Shown: positions 9,290 through 18,436, counted from the first letter of the stretch. The stretch: DNA of 64,000 bases from Bacteroidota bacterium (GCA_025963725.1 JAOQAE010000002.1:571221-635220); one strand, 5' to 3'. Notes: generated by a model not told the origin, from the letters alone. Numbers and translations: made by a program.

Positions 9290-9319
9290 ATGGATGATGT
9301 TTAAATGGATGATGTTTAA
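9290..9319. repeat. Perfect 15-bp tandem duplication across the aroC stop
   Basis: ATGGATGATGTTTAA occurs twice head to tail (9290-9304 and 9305-9319). The right copy includes the aroC stop codon (TAA on the minus strand, 9316-9318). The rest of this short gap holds nothing recognisable. Confidence 0.8.
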
Positions 9320-10401
9320 TTATTAATTCTCGAACTCCTGTTTCTCAATAGATGATCCGCCATAACCAGCGCTGCCATTGCTTCCACGATGGGCACCGCG
9401 CGGGGCAGCACACAAGGATCATGCCTGCCTTTCCCCATTATTTCGGCTGCTTCCCCTGCCGAATTCACAGTGCTCTGCTTTTGCATAATGGTGGCCACGG
9501 GCTTGAACGCGACCTTAAAATAAATATCCTCTCCGTTGCTGATCCCGCCCTGGATGCCGCCTGAATGATTTGTTGCGGTATGTACCGAATTGTTTTCAGC
9601 AACAAAAAGATCATTGTGCTGCGAGCCGTTCATTTTCACGCCTTCGAAGCCGCTGCCGTACTCAAATCCTTTTACGGCATTGATGCTCAGCATCGCCTTG
9701 CCAAGGTCGGCATGCAGCTTATCGAACACCGGCTCGCCAAGCCCTGAGGGTGTTCCCCTGATCACGCAGGAAATTGTTCCGCCCACCGTATCGCCTGCTT
9801 TTCGCACCTGCTCTATTTTGCTGATCATTGCTTCAGCGATCAGCGCATCGGGGCAGCGTACGATATTGGAATCGGTTGCTCCCAGGTCAAGCTCATGATA
9901 ATCTTTCAGTAATTTAATATCGCCGACCTGAGACGTATATGCGTTTATAGAGATGCCATGCTGTTTCAGCAGCAGCTTTGCAACAGCGCCGGCCACTACC
10001 CTGCTCACGGTTTCCCGTGCCGATGAGCGCCCGCCGCCGCGATGGTCGCGCATGCCGTATTTTGCATCGTAGGTGTAATCCGCATGCGAGGGACGATATA
10101 CATCCTTGTTGTGCTCGTAATCTTTTGATTTCCCGTCCTCATTCCTGATGATGAACCCGATCGGGGTTCCGGTGGTTTTGCCTTCGAAGATGCCTGAAAG
10201 GAATTCGACATGGTCGCTTTCGCTGCGCTGTGTAACGATGTGTGATTGTCCGGGCCTGCGCCTGTCGAGCTCCGACTGGATAAAATCCATATCAATGGCC
10301 AGCCCGGCCGGACATCCGTCGATCATTCCTCCCATCGCTTCGCCGTGCGACTCGCCAAAAGTGCTGAGAATAAAGAGTTTTCCGAATAAATTGCCCGCCA
10401 T
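9316..10401 (-). CDS. aroC: Chorismate synthase
   Basis: This 361-residue enzyme converts 5-enolpyruvylshikimate-3-phosphate to chorismate, the last common step of aromatic amino acid synthesis, using reduced FMN. Family signatures are plain: the opening [20 protein letters not shown] with the catalytic SHG histidine, the second signature [12 protein letters not shown] (about residue 120-131) and the GGISNGEDI region. Length matches the family (about 350-390). The start at ATG 10401 gives the conserved opening; an upstream ATG (10434) adds 11 residues not expected in the family. It sits between an AsmA gene and a T9SS cargo gene on the same strand, with no other aromatic-pathway gene nearby. 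Confidence 0.97.
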   Translation of the reverse strand: MAGNLFGKLFILSTFGESHGEAMGGMIDGCPAGLAIDMDFIQSELDRRRPGQSHIVTQRSESDHVEFLSGIFEGKTTGTPIGFIIRNEDGKSKDYEHNKDVYRPSHADYTYDAKYGMRDHRGGGRSSARETVSRVVAGAVAKLLLKQHGISINAYTSQVGDIKLLKDYHELDLGATDSNIVRCPDALIAEAMISKIEQVRKAGDTVGGTISCVIRGTPSGLGEPVFDKLHADLGKAMLSINAVKGFEYGSGFEGVKMNGSQHNDLFVAENNSVHTATNHSGGIQGGISNGEDIYFKVAFKPVATIMQKQSTVNSAGEAAEIMGKGRHDPCVLPRAVPIVEAMAALVMADHLLRNRSSRINN

Positions 10402-10456
10402 ACGATCTTTTACAAAACAAGCAAATTTAGTCAATTAAACGAAGGAATGCGAGGGC

Positions 10457-11536
10457 TTAATTATAAATAATTTTTTGCGTGAAGCGGCCTCTTTCAGTGG
10501 TGATGCGCACAAAATACATGCCTTTGTCGAAGGCCGTGAGATCGAGCTCTTTGGCATAATTCCCGGCATACTTTGTCAGCGTTTCTTTATAAACGCAGCG
10601 GCCGGAAATATCGTTGATGCTGATCATCACATCGTTTGAAGCAGGAGCGCTAAAGCTGAGCCGGAAGCGGCCATCCGATGGATTGGGCTCCACCTTGAGT
10701 TCCATAATGCCGCTCGCCGTTTCAGGCACTGCCAGAGCCGGATTGCAAAGCGCCGGTGCCGTGTACACCTGGTTGGCATTGCAGGAGGAGCTTGCGGAAA
10801 AAATAGCGGTGACAAAGCAGCTGGAGCCGTTTGCGCCCAAACCGCTGAGCGTATAATTTGCCGGGCTGCTGAAGGGCGTACTGAAGGTCTGGCTTCCGCC
10901 ACAGCTGCCAAAAACAGTGAGCGTGCCGGTGCTGGGCGGGTTTGAAAAATTCATTGTTCCCGTTACACTGTAAGTATTGGTTGCAGGGTTGCATGCGCCC
11001 GGTGTTGCTGTTATGGAGCTGAACGTACATGGCAGCACACAGGATGCTGCGCCTGTTCCGGCGGTTTGCTCATACGAGAGCGTGGCCGGCATGCCCGAGT
11101 AATCCGACACCATTACCATATAATACGAGCCTGCAATTGCGGAGGGAATGTTAATATTGATCAGGTTATTGGTGGAATAGTCGCAGCCGAGGATGTGCGC
11201 AGCATCCAGCTGAGAATAGCATACTCCCGAAAGGCTGGAGAACGGCCCCCAGTAAATATAGTCGATGTCGATGGGATCATCCGCAGGATCGGTGCCGGCT
11301 CCGGTGATAACGATGCTGCCGGAAGTGGTCACATGCACGGAGAACCAATAAGGGCTAAGCTGCGCGCCGAGGCAGCCGTAATCAGGCCCTGATGGCGCGG
11401 GGGTTCCCGGCGTCATGGTATAGGTATAGGTAGTGCCGGTGCAAAACGGAAGCGCCGACATGCAGCTGTCCTGAGCCTGTATAAAATGAATATTAAACAA
11501 ACAGCAAGCGATAAACAACCCTATAATTTTTTTCAT
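10457..11536 (-). CDS. Secreted protein with type A (Por) T9SS C-terminal sorting domain
   Basis: This 359-residue protein has a signal peptide (MKKIIGLFIACCLFNIHFIQAQ) and a Cys/Gly/Ser/Thr-rich beta-sandwich region (about residues 23-165) that contains the SPYWFSVHVTTSGSIVITG strand typical of Bacteroidota 'PKD-like' surface proteins. A second Cys-containing region is at about 168-270. The last ~80 residues (LKVEPNPSDGRFRLSF ... GMYFVRITTERGRFTQKI) are the type A sorting domain recognised by the type IX secretion machinery and removed at the cell surface. The cargo function itself is not recognisable. It is divergent from hutI across a 64-base gap. Confidence 0.9.
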   Translation of the reverse strand: MKKIIGLFIACCLFNIHFIQAQDSCMSALPFCTGTTYTYTMTPGTPAPSGPDYGCLGAQLSPYWFSVHVTTSGSIVITGAGTDPADDPIDIDYIYWGPFSSLSGVCYSQLDAAHILGCDYSTNNLININIPSAIAGSYYMVMVSDYSGMPATLSYEQTAGTGAASCVLPCTFSSITATPGACNPATNTYSVTGTMNFSNPPSTGTLTVFGSCGGSQTFSTPFSSPANYTLSGLGANGSSCFVTAIFSASSSCNANQVYTAPALCNPALAVPETASGIMELKVEPNPSDGRFRLSFSAPASNDVMISINDISGRCVYKETLTKYAGNYAKELDLTAFDKGMYFVRITTERGRFTQKIIYN

Positions 11537-11548
11537 TAAGCCCGTTTT

Positions 11549-11582
11549 TTTGACCCTATAAAAGTAATTCTTTCTACTTTAG
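11549..11582 (+). promoter_or_regulatory. Candidate promoter of the hutI-hutG-ftcD cluster
   Basis: TTTG (11549-11552), a 22-base spacer and TACTTTAG (11575-11582) resemble the Bacteroidota TTTG / TAnnTTTG promoter with one mismatch in the -7 box. Transcription would start about 12 bases before the hutI ATG. Confidence 0.35.
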
Positions 11583-11600
11583 GTGGCAAATTATTAATGA

Positions 11601-12848
11601 ATGAAAATCCTTGTAAAGAACATAAAGCAGCTGGTTGGAATTGAAGAGGAGCCGCGCCTGAAAGTATGCGGTGCGGAGATGAAAAAGCTGGAATGCATTG
11701 AGCAGGCATGGCTGGCGATAGAAGATGATAAGATCGTGGGATTCGGAAAAATGAACGATTGGGAAGGGATCACCGACTGGACGGGCTTAACCGTGATCGA
11801 TGCATCGGATAAAATTGTGATGCCCTGCTATTGCGACAGCCACACGCACATTGTATATGCCGGCAGCCGCGAAGGCGAATTTGTAGACAGGATCAACGGA
11901 TTAACATACGAGCAGATCTTTGAACGCGGAGGCGGGATCCTGAACTCTGCGAAAAAATTGCAGGATGCCACTGAAGAAGAGCTAATTGAAAGTGCGCTGA
12001 AACGCCTCGACGAGATCATGCGGCAAGGAACCGGAGCCGTGGAGATCAAAAGCGGCTACGGCTTAAGCACGGAAGCAGAATTAAAAATGCTGCGCGTGAT
12101 CCGCAAGCTGAAAGAGCGCAGCCCCTTAACGATCAAGGCTACCTTCCTCGGCGCGCATGCTGTTCCGGCAGAATTAAAAAGCGACAAGCGGAAATACATC
12201 GATATCATCATCCATGAAATGATGCCGCAGATAGGCCAGGAGAAACTTGCCGATTATTGCGATGTGTTCTGCGAGCAGAATTATTTTACAAAAGAAGAAA
12301 CGATAGAGATCCTTACCGCAGGAAAAAAATACGGAATGACCCCGAAAGTGCATGCAGAGCAGCTCAGCAACTCCGGCGGTGTGCTGGCGGGCGTGGAGGT
12401 TGGCGCCATCAGCGTGGATCATCTCGAATACGTTGGCGATGCTGAAATCGAAGCATTAAAAGGCTCGGTGACGATGCCTACCGTATTGCCCGGTGCAGCA
12501 TTCTTCCTCAGCCTTCCCCTGCCTCCTGCCCGGAAGATGATGGATGCAGGGCTGCCGGTAGCCATTGCTTCCGATTACAACCCCGGAAGCAGTCCGAGCG
12601 GGAACATGAACTTTATGCTTTCCCTGTGCTGCGTGCAATACAAGATGACGCCGGAAGAAGCCATCAATGCGGCAACTATCAACTCGGCGTATGCGATGGA
12701 CCTGAGCCGGACACATGGCAGCATCGCGATCGGGAAGCAGGCGAATGTGTTCATCACAAAGGAGATTCCTTCGTATGCCTTTATACCTTATTCGTTTGGA
12801 AGCAATTTAATTGAAACGGTTATTATTAATGGGAAAGTGATCGCATAA
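11601..12848 (+). CDS. hutI: Imidazolonepropionase
   Basis: This 415-residue amidohydrolase hydrolyses 4-imidazolone-5-propanoate to N-formimino-L-glutamate, the third step of histidine degradation. The metal-binding HxH lies at residues 81-83 (CDSHTHIVYAGSR), the substrate region is ERGGGI (about 109-114), and further metal/catalytic residues are His251 (KVHAEQ), His274 (VDHLEY) and the Asp of IASDYNPGS near residue 325. Length and order of motifs match the family. It leads a three-gene cluster with hutG (44 bases downstream) and ftcD. hutH and hutU, which provide the substrate, are not in this window. Confidence 0.96.
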   Translation: MKILVKNIKQLVGIEEEPRLKVCGAEMKKLECIEQAWLAIEDDKIVGFGKMNDWEGITDWTGLTVIDASDKIVMPCYCDSHTHIVYAGSREGEFVDRINGLTYEQIFERGGGILNSAKKLQDATEEELIESALKRLDEIMRQGTGAVEIKSGYGLSTEAELKMLRVIRKLKERSPLTIKATFLGAHAVPAELKSDKRKYIDIIIHEMMPQIGQEKLADYCDVFCEQNYFTKEETIEILTAGKKYGMTPKVHAEQLSNSGGVLAGVEVGAISVDHLEYVGDAEIEALKGSVTMPTVLPGAAFFLSLPLPPARKMMDAGLPVAIASDYNPGSSPSGNMNFMLSLCCVQYKMTPEEAINAATINSAYAMDLSRTHGSIAIGKQANVFITKEIPSYAFIPYSFGSNLIETVIINGKVIA

Positions 12849-12891
12849 CACGCTGTGAAACGCTTACTCCGTTTCCCTGTGTTGAAAATTT

Positions 12892-13917
12892 ATGAAGCAT
12901 TTAAAACATTACTCCAAAGAATACATCACGAGCCTCACCCGCAAACGTTCCGGCGAAACCAAGCTGGGCGAATGCGTGCAAACACTTCCCGAGAGCTCAG
13001 AATTAAAAGATTCATCCGCAAAATTTGTTTTGATCGGGCTCCCGGAAGACATCGGCGTACGCGCCAACCTTGGCCGCGGCGGTGCGCACACAGCCTGGCA
13101 GCCGGCCCTGGGCAATATCCTCAACATGCAGAGCAATGCTTTTTTTAAGGGTGATGAGCTGCTTGTATTGGGGCACCTAAGCTTCGACGACCTGATGAAA
13201 AGGTCCGAACAGGCCGATGTTAAAGGACTGCGTGAACTTACCGCCGAAGTGGACGAACGGGTTTCCGGAACCATCCGCACAATTGTTGCAGCCGGGAAGA
13301 TCCCGATCGTGATCGGCGGCGGGCATAATAACTCCTACGGCAATATCAAAGGAACAGCGCAGGGATTGCTCGATTGCGGAAAAACCGGCGCGGCAAAGAT
13401 CAACGTCATTAACTCCGACGCGCATACCGATTTCCGCGCGATGGAAGGCCGCCACAGCGGGAATGGATTCAGCTATGCTTTTCATGAAGGCTTCCTGGAT
13501 AAATATGCCGTGGTAGGACTTCACGAAAATTACAATTCACAGAATGTGCTGGAAGAATTAATGAAGCACCCGAAACAGATCAGGTTCTCCTTCTTTGAAG
13601 ATATTTTTGTGCGCGAGGAATTAAGCTTTAAGGAAGCGGTGCGTTACGCAACCGGATTTACAAAGGAAGGCTTCTGCGGCATAGAGCTCGATATGGATAC
13701 CGTGCAGAACATTCCGTCGAGCGCAAAGACCTCGAGCGGGATCAGCGCCAACCAGGCAAGGCAATATGTTTCCTGGTGCGCGAAAAACACCAAAGCCGCC
13801 TACCTGCACATCGCGGAAGCGGCACCCGTATTATCGCACATAAAAACCGATAACAAAACCGGGAAATTAATCGCATATTTGGTAACGGATTTTATAAAAG
13901 GATTTAACTCAATATAA
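12892..13917 (+). CDS. hutG: Formimidoylglutamase (arginase/ureohydrolase family)
   Basis: This 341-residue protein has the binuclear manganese site of ureohydrolases: His145 in GGGHNNSYG, Asp176-x-His178-x-Asp180 in NSDAHTDFR, and Asp267/Asp269 in ELDMDTVQN. The first motif reads GGGH where arginase has GGDHS, so the Asp before the histidine is Gly here, while the ligand His is kept. Its place between hutI and ftcD indicates hydrolysis of N-formimino-L-glutamate to glutamate and formamide. This overlaps in substrate with the next gene, which instead passes the formimino group to folate, so the cluster encodes two alternative last steps. The start at ATG 12892 gives an N-terminus (MKHLKHYSKEYITSL) that fits the family. 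Confidence 0.9.
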   Translation: MKHLKHYSKEYITSLTRKRSGETKLGECVQTLPESSELKDSSAKFVLIGLPEDIGVRANLGRGGAHTAWQPALGNILNMQSNAFFKGDELLVLGHLSFDDLMKRSEQADVKGLRELTAEVDERVSGTIRTIVAAGKIPIVIGGGHNNSYGNIKGTAQGLLDCGKTGAAKINVINSDAHTDFRAMEGRHSGNGFSYAFHEGFLDKYAVVGLHENYNSQNVLEELMKHPKQIRFSFFEDIFVREELSFKEAVRYATGFTKEGFCGIELDMDTVQNIPSSAKTSSGISANQARQYVSWCAKNTKAAYLHIAEAAPVLSHIKTDNKTGKLIAYLVTDFIKGFNSI

Positions 13918-13930
13918 TTATTCAAAAACA

Positions 13931-15613
13931 ATGAACCAGCTAATCGAGTGCGTTCCGAATTTCAGCGAAGGGAACGACATGAACATCATTAAGCAGATCA
14001 CGAACGAGATCGAATCGGTGGACGGCGTTAAGCTACTGAATGTTGACCCGGGCAAAGCCACCAACAGGACGGTGGTAACATTTGTAGGCGAGCCGCAGGC
14101 CGTGATCACCGCAGCATTCCTCGCGATCAAAAAAGCAGGCGAGCTTATCGATATGAGCAAGCACAAAGGCGAGCATCCGCGGATGGGCGCAACCGATGTT
14201 TGCCCGCTGATCCCAATTGCAGGCATCACTATGGAAGAAACAGCGGAATACGCAAAGAAGCTGGGCGAGCGCGTGGGCAGCGAGCTGCAGATTCCCGTTT
14301 ACCTCTACGAAGCGGCACAGGCGAACAAGCAGCGCAACAACCTTTCGGTGATCCGCGCAGGGGAATATGAAGGATTTTTCAAAAAGATAAAGCTGCCGGA
14401 ATGGAAGCCTGATTTCGGCCCTGCAGAACATTCGGTACGCTCGGGCTCTACCGTGATCGGCGCGCGCGATTTCCTCGTGGCCTACAACATCAATTTAAAT
14501 ACAACATCCACGCGCAGGGCCAACGCGATCGCATTTGATGTGCGGGAGGCCGGACGCGTGAAGCGTGAAGGAAATCCCGTTACAGGAAAAATTGTAACGG
14601 ATGAAAAAGGAAATCCGGTGAACATCCCGGGATCGCTGAAATCGGTAAAAGCCATCGGCTGGTACATCGAGGAATACGGCATTGCGCAAATCTCCATGAA
14701 CCTTACGAATATTTCCGTAACGCCCGTACACATTGCCTTTGACGAGGTTTGTAAAAAAGCGGCGGAGCGCGGCATCCGCGTTACGGGCTCGGAGCTGGTA
14801 GGACTGATCCCGCTGAAAGCATTGCTGGACGCAGGAAAATACTTCCTTGAAAAGCAGAACCGCTCTACCGGGATCTCCGAAAAAGAGCTGATCAAAATAG
14901 CGGTAAAGTCGCTGGGGCTGGATGAACTGGCGCCTTTCAAGCCGGAAGAGCGCATCATCGAATACCTGCTGAAGGATGTGAGCCAGGCGAGGCTGATCCG
15001 CATGGACCTTGTTGATTTTGCAAATGAAACAGCAAGTGAAAGCCCTGCACCGGGCGGAGGATCCATTTCCGCTTACATCGGCGCGCTGGGGATTTCACTG
15101 GGCACCATGGTCGCCAACCTCTCCTCGCACAAGCCGGGCTGGGACGAGCGCTGGAAGGAGTTTTCCGGCTGGGCTGAAAAAGGCCAGCACTTTAAGAATG
15201 AATTGCTGAAAATGGTAGATGAGGATACAAACGCATTCAACAGGATCATGACGGCATTCGGGCTTCCCAAAGCTACGGATGATGAAAAAAAAGCGCGTAC
15301 CGCAGCCATACAGGATGCCACAAAATATGCAACCGAAGTGCCTTTCAAAGTGATGAAGCTGTGCTACGATTCAATGGAGGTGATCAAAGCCATGGCGGAA
15401 ACCGGCAATCCGAATTCGGTTACCGATGCCGGCGTTGGCGCGCTCTGTGCACGTTCGGCCGTGATGGGCGCTTTCCTGAATGTAAAAATAAACGCTGCCG
15501 GACTTACCGATAAAGACTTTGCAGGGAAACTAATTGCAGAAGGAAACGTAATAGAAGAAAAAACGCAGCAGCTGGAAAACGAGATCCTGAAGCTGGTGAA
15601 CAGCAAGATCTGA
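13931..15613 (+). CDS. ftcD: Bifunctional glutamate formimidoyltransferase / formimidoyltetrahydrofolate cyclodeaminase
   Basis: This 560-residue protein begins with the formiminotransferase signature MNQLIECVPNFSEGND. His82 (GEHPRMGATDVCPL) falls where the catalytic histidine of mammalian FTCD lies. The N-terminal transferase halves span about residues 1-180 and 181-325. A C-terminal four-helix cyclodeaminase domain follows (from about 350; SPAPGGGSISAYIGALG at about 370-386). Together they move the formimino group from formiminoglutamate to tetrahydrofolate and then release ammonia to give 5,10-methenyl-THF. Fusion of the two activities is as in animals and many Bacteroidota. It starts 13 bases after hutG and is followed by a large inverted repeat. 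Confidence 0.96.
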   Translation: MNQLIECVPNFSEGNDMNIIKQITNEIESVDGVKLLNVDPGKATNRTVVTFVGEPQAVITAAFLAIKKAGELIDMSKHKGEHPRMGATDVCPLIPIAGITMEETAEYAKKLGERVGSELQIPVYLYEAAQANKQRNNLSVIRAGEYEGFFKKIKLPEWKPDFGPAEHSVRSGSTVIGARDFLVAYNINLNTTSTRRANAIAFDVREAGRVKREGNPVTGKIVTDEKGNPVNIPGSLKSVKAIGWYIEEYGIAQISMNLTNISVTPVHIAFDEVCKKAAERGIRVTGSELVGLIPLKALLDAGKYFLEKQNRSTGISEKELIKIAVKSLGLDELAPFKPEERIIEYLLKDVSQARLIRMDLVDFANETASESPAPGGGSISAYIGALGISLGTMVANLSSHKPGWDERWKEFSGWAEKGQHFKNELLKMVDEDTNAFNRIMTAFGLPKATDDEKKARTAAIQDATKYATEVPFKVMKLCYDSMEVIKAMAETGNPNSVTDAGVGALCARSAVMGAFLNVKINAAGLTDKDFAGKLIAEGNVIEEKTQQLENEILKLVNSKI

Positions 15614-15624
15614 GTTGAAGTCTG

Positions 15625-15684
15625 CTTCTCGACTCCGCTCGAAGTGACTTTAAGCGCTGTCATTTCGAGCGAAGTCGAGAAAGT
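15625..15684. repeat. Inverted pair of the TTCTCGA/TCGAA-TGAC repeat forming a 24-bp stem
   Basis: The left arm (15625-15648, beginning CTTCTCGACTCCGCTCGAAG) and right arm (15659-15683) are complementary at about 22 of 24 positions, with a 10-base loop. Such a stem could stop transcription or protect the 3' end of the hut transcript, but there is no T-run. Both arms belong to the dispersed family seen elsewhere in the window. Confidence 0.8.
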
Positions 15685-15729
15685 GTGTAAGCAATTACGA
15701 TAACTAATTATAGAATAAATCAAGAACGA

Positions 15730-18015
15730 ATGAGCTTCCCCCGACAATTTAAAAAGGCCCTTCAGAAGCATCCTATTTTCAGGAGGATCTTTTATTCGTT
15801 CTATTTCAGGCTCATCCTGCTCGACTTCAAAAAGAACCAGCTGCTCATCATTTTCTGGCTGGTGTTCTTCGGGATCATTACCAACAAGGTTGCGCCGAGA
15901 TACGGTGTTGCGTACCTTTTCTGGGGGCCCGAGTATTTCGACCATATCAGCTACATCGCTTATTTTATCACCGGATTTGCATGCGGGGGATTCATCATGT
16001 CGTACAACATTGCGAGCTACATCAAGAACGGCTACCGCTTCCCTTTCCTGGCCACGCTGCGTAATCCCTTCATGAAATACTGCCTCAACAACTTCTTTTT
16101 TCCGCTCACCTTCACCCTGCTCTATTGCTCGAAGATCTTTTCCTTCCTGCAGGATGAAGGAAATTTTGCTACATGGGAGATCATGCTGCTGATCATCAGC
16201 TTTGTTGCGGGAAACCTCTTTTTTCTCTTCCTCGCCTTCACGTATTTTTTCCGTACCAATAAAAATATCACAAAGCTCTACGGCATTCAGAGCTCGGAGA
16301 TCACATCCGGCAGGGAACGTGCGATGCACAACAGCAACGGCGAGCGCAATCCACACCTGATCAAAGAATCGCGCGACTGGTATGTGGAAACCTACCTCAT
16401 CACTCCTTTTAAGCTGCGGCTCGTAAGGTCCGTCCGCCATTATAAAAAAGAAATGCTGAAGGCTGTTTTAAGACAAAATCACAAGGCCGCATTCCTGTTC
16501 CAGCTGCTCACCATTGTCAGCCTCATCTCGCTTGGGCTCTGCTCCAGCTTCTCCGCATTCGAGATCCCGGCAAGCGCAAGCATTTTCCTGCTGTTCACCA
16601 TGTTCCTGATGCTGTTCAGCTCGTTCTATACATGGTTCCGCGGCTGGTCCACCGTTATCTTCTTCAGCTTCCTCATCGCCTTCAATTACCTTCACAAGGC
16701 GGATTTTCTCTCTAACCAGAACAGGGCATACGGGCTGAACTACCACACAACAAAGGCAATTTATGATTACGATCATTTCAAGCAGATCGATCTTAATTAT
16801 GAAAACCTGAATACCGACCGCAATGCCACACTCGACATCCTCAATAAATGGAAAGTAAAGAACACAGACTCTTCCGACCCTGAACGCAAGCCCAAAATGG
16901 TATTTGTGAATGTAAGCGGCGGCGGCTCGCGCTCTGCACTGTGGACATTGTACACGCTTCAGTATACCGACAGCCTTTCACACGGAAAGCTGATGAACCG
17001 CACGCAGCTAATGACGGGATCATCCGGCGGAATGGTGGGTGCAGCATACATTCGTGAGCTCTACCTGCTGAAAAAGCAGGGAAAGATCCCCAGCTATTAT
17101 TCGCCCGAATACCGCAGCAACATTGCCAAGGATGTTTTAAACCCGATCGCATTCACCGTTGCCACCAGCGAATGGCTGTTCCCCCTGAAAAGCTTTATGG
17201 TGGATGACCACAAATATTCACAGGACCGAGGCTATGCCTTCGAGCAGCGCCTGGAAGAAAATACGGGAAATGTATTCGACAAGCGGCTCGATGATTACAG
17301 GCTGCCGGAAGCCAATTCTTACATCCCGATGATGATCTTTTCGCCTTCCATTGTAAACGACGGAAGAAAAATGCTGATCTCGCCGCAGGGCATTTCCTAC
17401 ATTACACAAAATGCCAAGGCCGACAAAACCACTTACAATAAATTGTTCGATGCGCTGGAATATTCCCGCTTCTTTAAAGAGCAAAATGCAAAAAACACCT
17501 TGTTCACCAGCGTGCTTCGGATGAGCGCCACCTTTCCTTATATTTCACCCGTTGTTTCGCTCCCAAGCGAGCCGCGGATCGAGATCATGGATGCCGGATT
17601 GCGCGATAATTACGGGCTGGAGACCACGTTCAGGTTCATCAAGACCTTTAACGACTGGATCGCGGAGAATACCAGCGGGATCATCATTATCCAGATCCGC
17701 GACAAGCATAAGAACATCCCGATCGATGAAAACCCTTCCCAAACGCTTGCACAGGCATTGAGCAGGCCCTTGGGCAGCTTTTACGGAAACCTGTTCCAGG
17801 TGCAGGATTTTAACCAGAACCAGCAGATCCAGGTGGCCGACCTCTGGTGCAAATCCCCGATCGACATCATTGATTTTGAATTGAGGAATGAGCTGAACGA
17901 CCGCATTTCCCTGAGCTGGCACCTTACCAACAAGGAGAAGAAAAAGGTATCGGCATCGCTTTACCTCGAGGAAAACCAGGCGGCGATCAAACGATTGATG
18001 GAGCTGCTGAAATAG
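15730..18015 (+). CDS. Polytopic membrane protein with patatin-like phospholipase domain
   Basis: In this 761-residue protein about seven hydrophobic segments fill residues 35-320 (for example LLIIFWLVFFGIITNK and the pair around 270-315), and a patatin domain follows. The oxyanion loop GGGSRSALW lies near 396-404, the nucleophile elbow G430-S-S432-G-G434 (MTGSSGGMVGAAY) gives Ser432, and the dyad Asp is Asp621 in MDAGLRDNYG. Patatins are Ser-Asp acyl hydrolases acting on lipids. A membrane-embedded N-terminal half suggests action on the cell's own membrane lipids, but substrate and side of the membrane are inference. The gene is monocistronic, flanked by an inverted repeat upstream and hairpins downstream. 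Confidence 0.9.
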   Translation: MSFPRQFKKALQKHPIFRRIFYSFYFRLILLDFKKNQLLIIFWLVFFGIITNKVAPRYGVAYLFWGPEYFDHISYIAYFITGFACGGFIMSYNIASYIKNGYRFPFLATLRNPFMKYCLNNFFFPLTFTLLYCSKIFSFLQDEGNFATWEIMLLIISFVAGNLFFLFLAFTYFFRTNKNITKLYGIQSSEITSGRERAMHNSNGERNPHLIKESRDWYVETYLITPFKLRLVRSVRHYKKEMLKAVLRQNHKAAFLFQLLTIVSLISLGLCSSFSAFEIPASASIFLLFTMFLMLFSSFYTWFRGWSTVIFFSFLIAFNYLHKADFLSNQNRAYGLNYHTTKAIYDYDHFKQIDLNYENLNTDRNATLDILNKWKVKNTDSSDPERKPKMVFVNVSGGGSRSALWTLYTLQYTDSLSHGKLMNRTQLMTGSSGGMVGAAYIRELYLLKKQGKIPSYYSPEYRSNIAKDVLNPIAFTVATSEWLFPLKSFMVDDHKYSQDRGYAFEQRLEENTGNVFDKRLDDYRLPEANSYIPMMIFSPSIVNDGRKMLISPQGISYITQNAKADKTTYNKLFDALEYSRFFKEQNAKNTLFTSVLRMSATFPYISPVVSLPSEPRIEIMDAGLRDNYGLETTFRFIKTFNDWIAENTSGIIIIQIRDKHKNIPIDENPSQTLAQALSRPLGSFYGNLFQVQDFNQNQQIQVADLWCKSPIDIIDFELRNELNDRISLSWHLTNKEKKKVSASLYLEENQAAIKRLMELLK

Positions 18016-18045
18016 GGGTTGAACAAAACTAAGTCCTCTTAAAGA

Positions 18046-18067
18046 GATCCCGCATTTCTGCGGGATC
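18046..18067. terminator. Hairpin after the patatin gene
   Basis: GATCCCGCA (18046-18054) pairs perfectly with TGCGGGATC (18059-18067) over a TTTC loop, 30 bases after the patatin stop. There is no T-run on either side, so it may be a processing or protection hairpin rather than a classic terminator. Confidence 0.5.
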
Positions 18068-18093
18068 ACTTCAATCAGTGTTCATTGAACAAA

Positions 18094-18121
18094 AGCGCCC
18101 CGCAATATCTTGCGGGGCGCT
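18094..18121. terminator. Strong GC-rich hairpin between convergent genes
   Basis: AGCGCCCCGCAA (18094-18105) pairs perfectly with 18110-18121 over a TATC loop. On the minus strand it is followed by TTTT, so it can end the transcript of the 62-residue gene; it may also serve the patatin gene from the other side. Confidence 0.65.
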
Positions 18122-18143
18122 GATCAAAAAATAATTAATCCCT

Positions 18144-18332
18144 TTAGTTTAAAACCATTTCGAAATGTTCGAGGTTCTTTGATTTCCTGATACTCAAGGC
18201 TTTTGAGTAGTTCAGGATGTTGCTGATAACAGTGTTTCCAGGTTCATAAGGAAATTCATTCATGGTATCAGCTTGTTCTTTCATGTTGTTTGGGGATGTA
18301 ATGCTTTTTTTAGTAGTAGAGATTTTATTCAT
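18144..18332 (-). CDS. Small protein of 62 residues, unknown function
   Basis: The product starts MNKISTTKKSITSPNN, has an acidic middle (MNEFPYEPGN) and ends with a basic amphipathic stretch, NILNYSKALSIRKSKNLEHF. It has no signal peptide or membrane segment. In Bacteroidota, short proteins with a KALxxxKSK-type end occur beside sigma-factor genes, but that is a remembered impression, not a search result. It has its own terminator downstream and a separate one upstream (end of the sigma gene), so it is a separate transcription unit. Coding support is the compact isolated frame and bounded transcription unit. Confidence 0.6.
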   Translation of the reverse strand: MNKISTTKKSITSPNNMKEQADTMNEFPYEPGNTVISNILNYSKALSIRKSKNLEHFEMVLN

Positions 18333-18393
18333 TCAGCTGTTTTAAAGTTTATAGAGGGATAACGGGACATATTTTACATTATTGCAATTTTAT

Positions 18394-18429
18394 TAAAAAA
18401 AAATCCCCGGTAATGTTGTTACCGGGGAT
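18394..18429 (-). terminator. Intrinsic terminator of the ECF sigma gene
   Basis: ATCCCCGGTAA (18403-18413) pairs with TTACCGGGGAT (18419-18429) over a TGTTG loop. Read on the minus strand, the stem is followed by a run of nine or more T (complement of 18394-18402), 8 bases after the sigma stop. Confidence 0.88.
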
Positions 18430-18436
18430 CATCATT

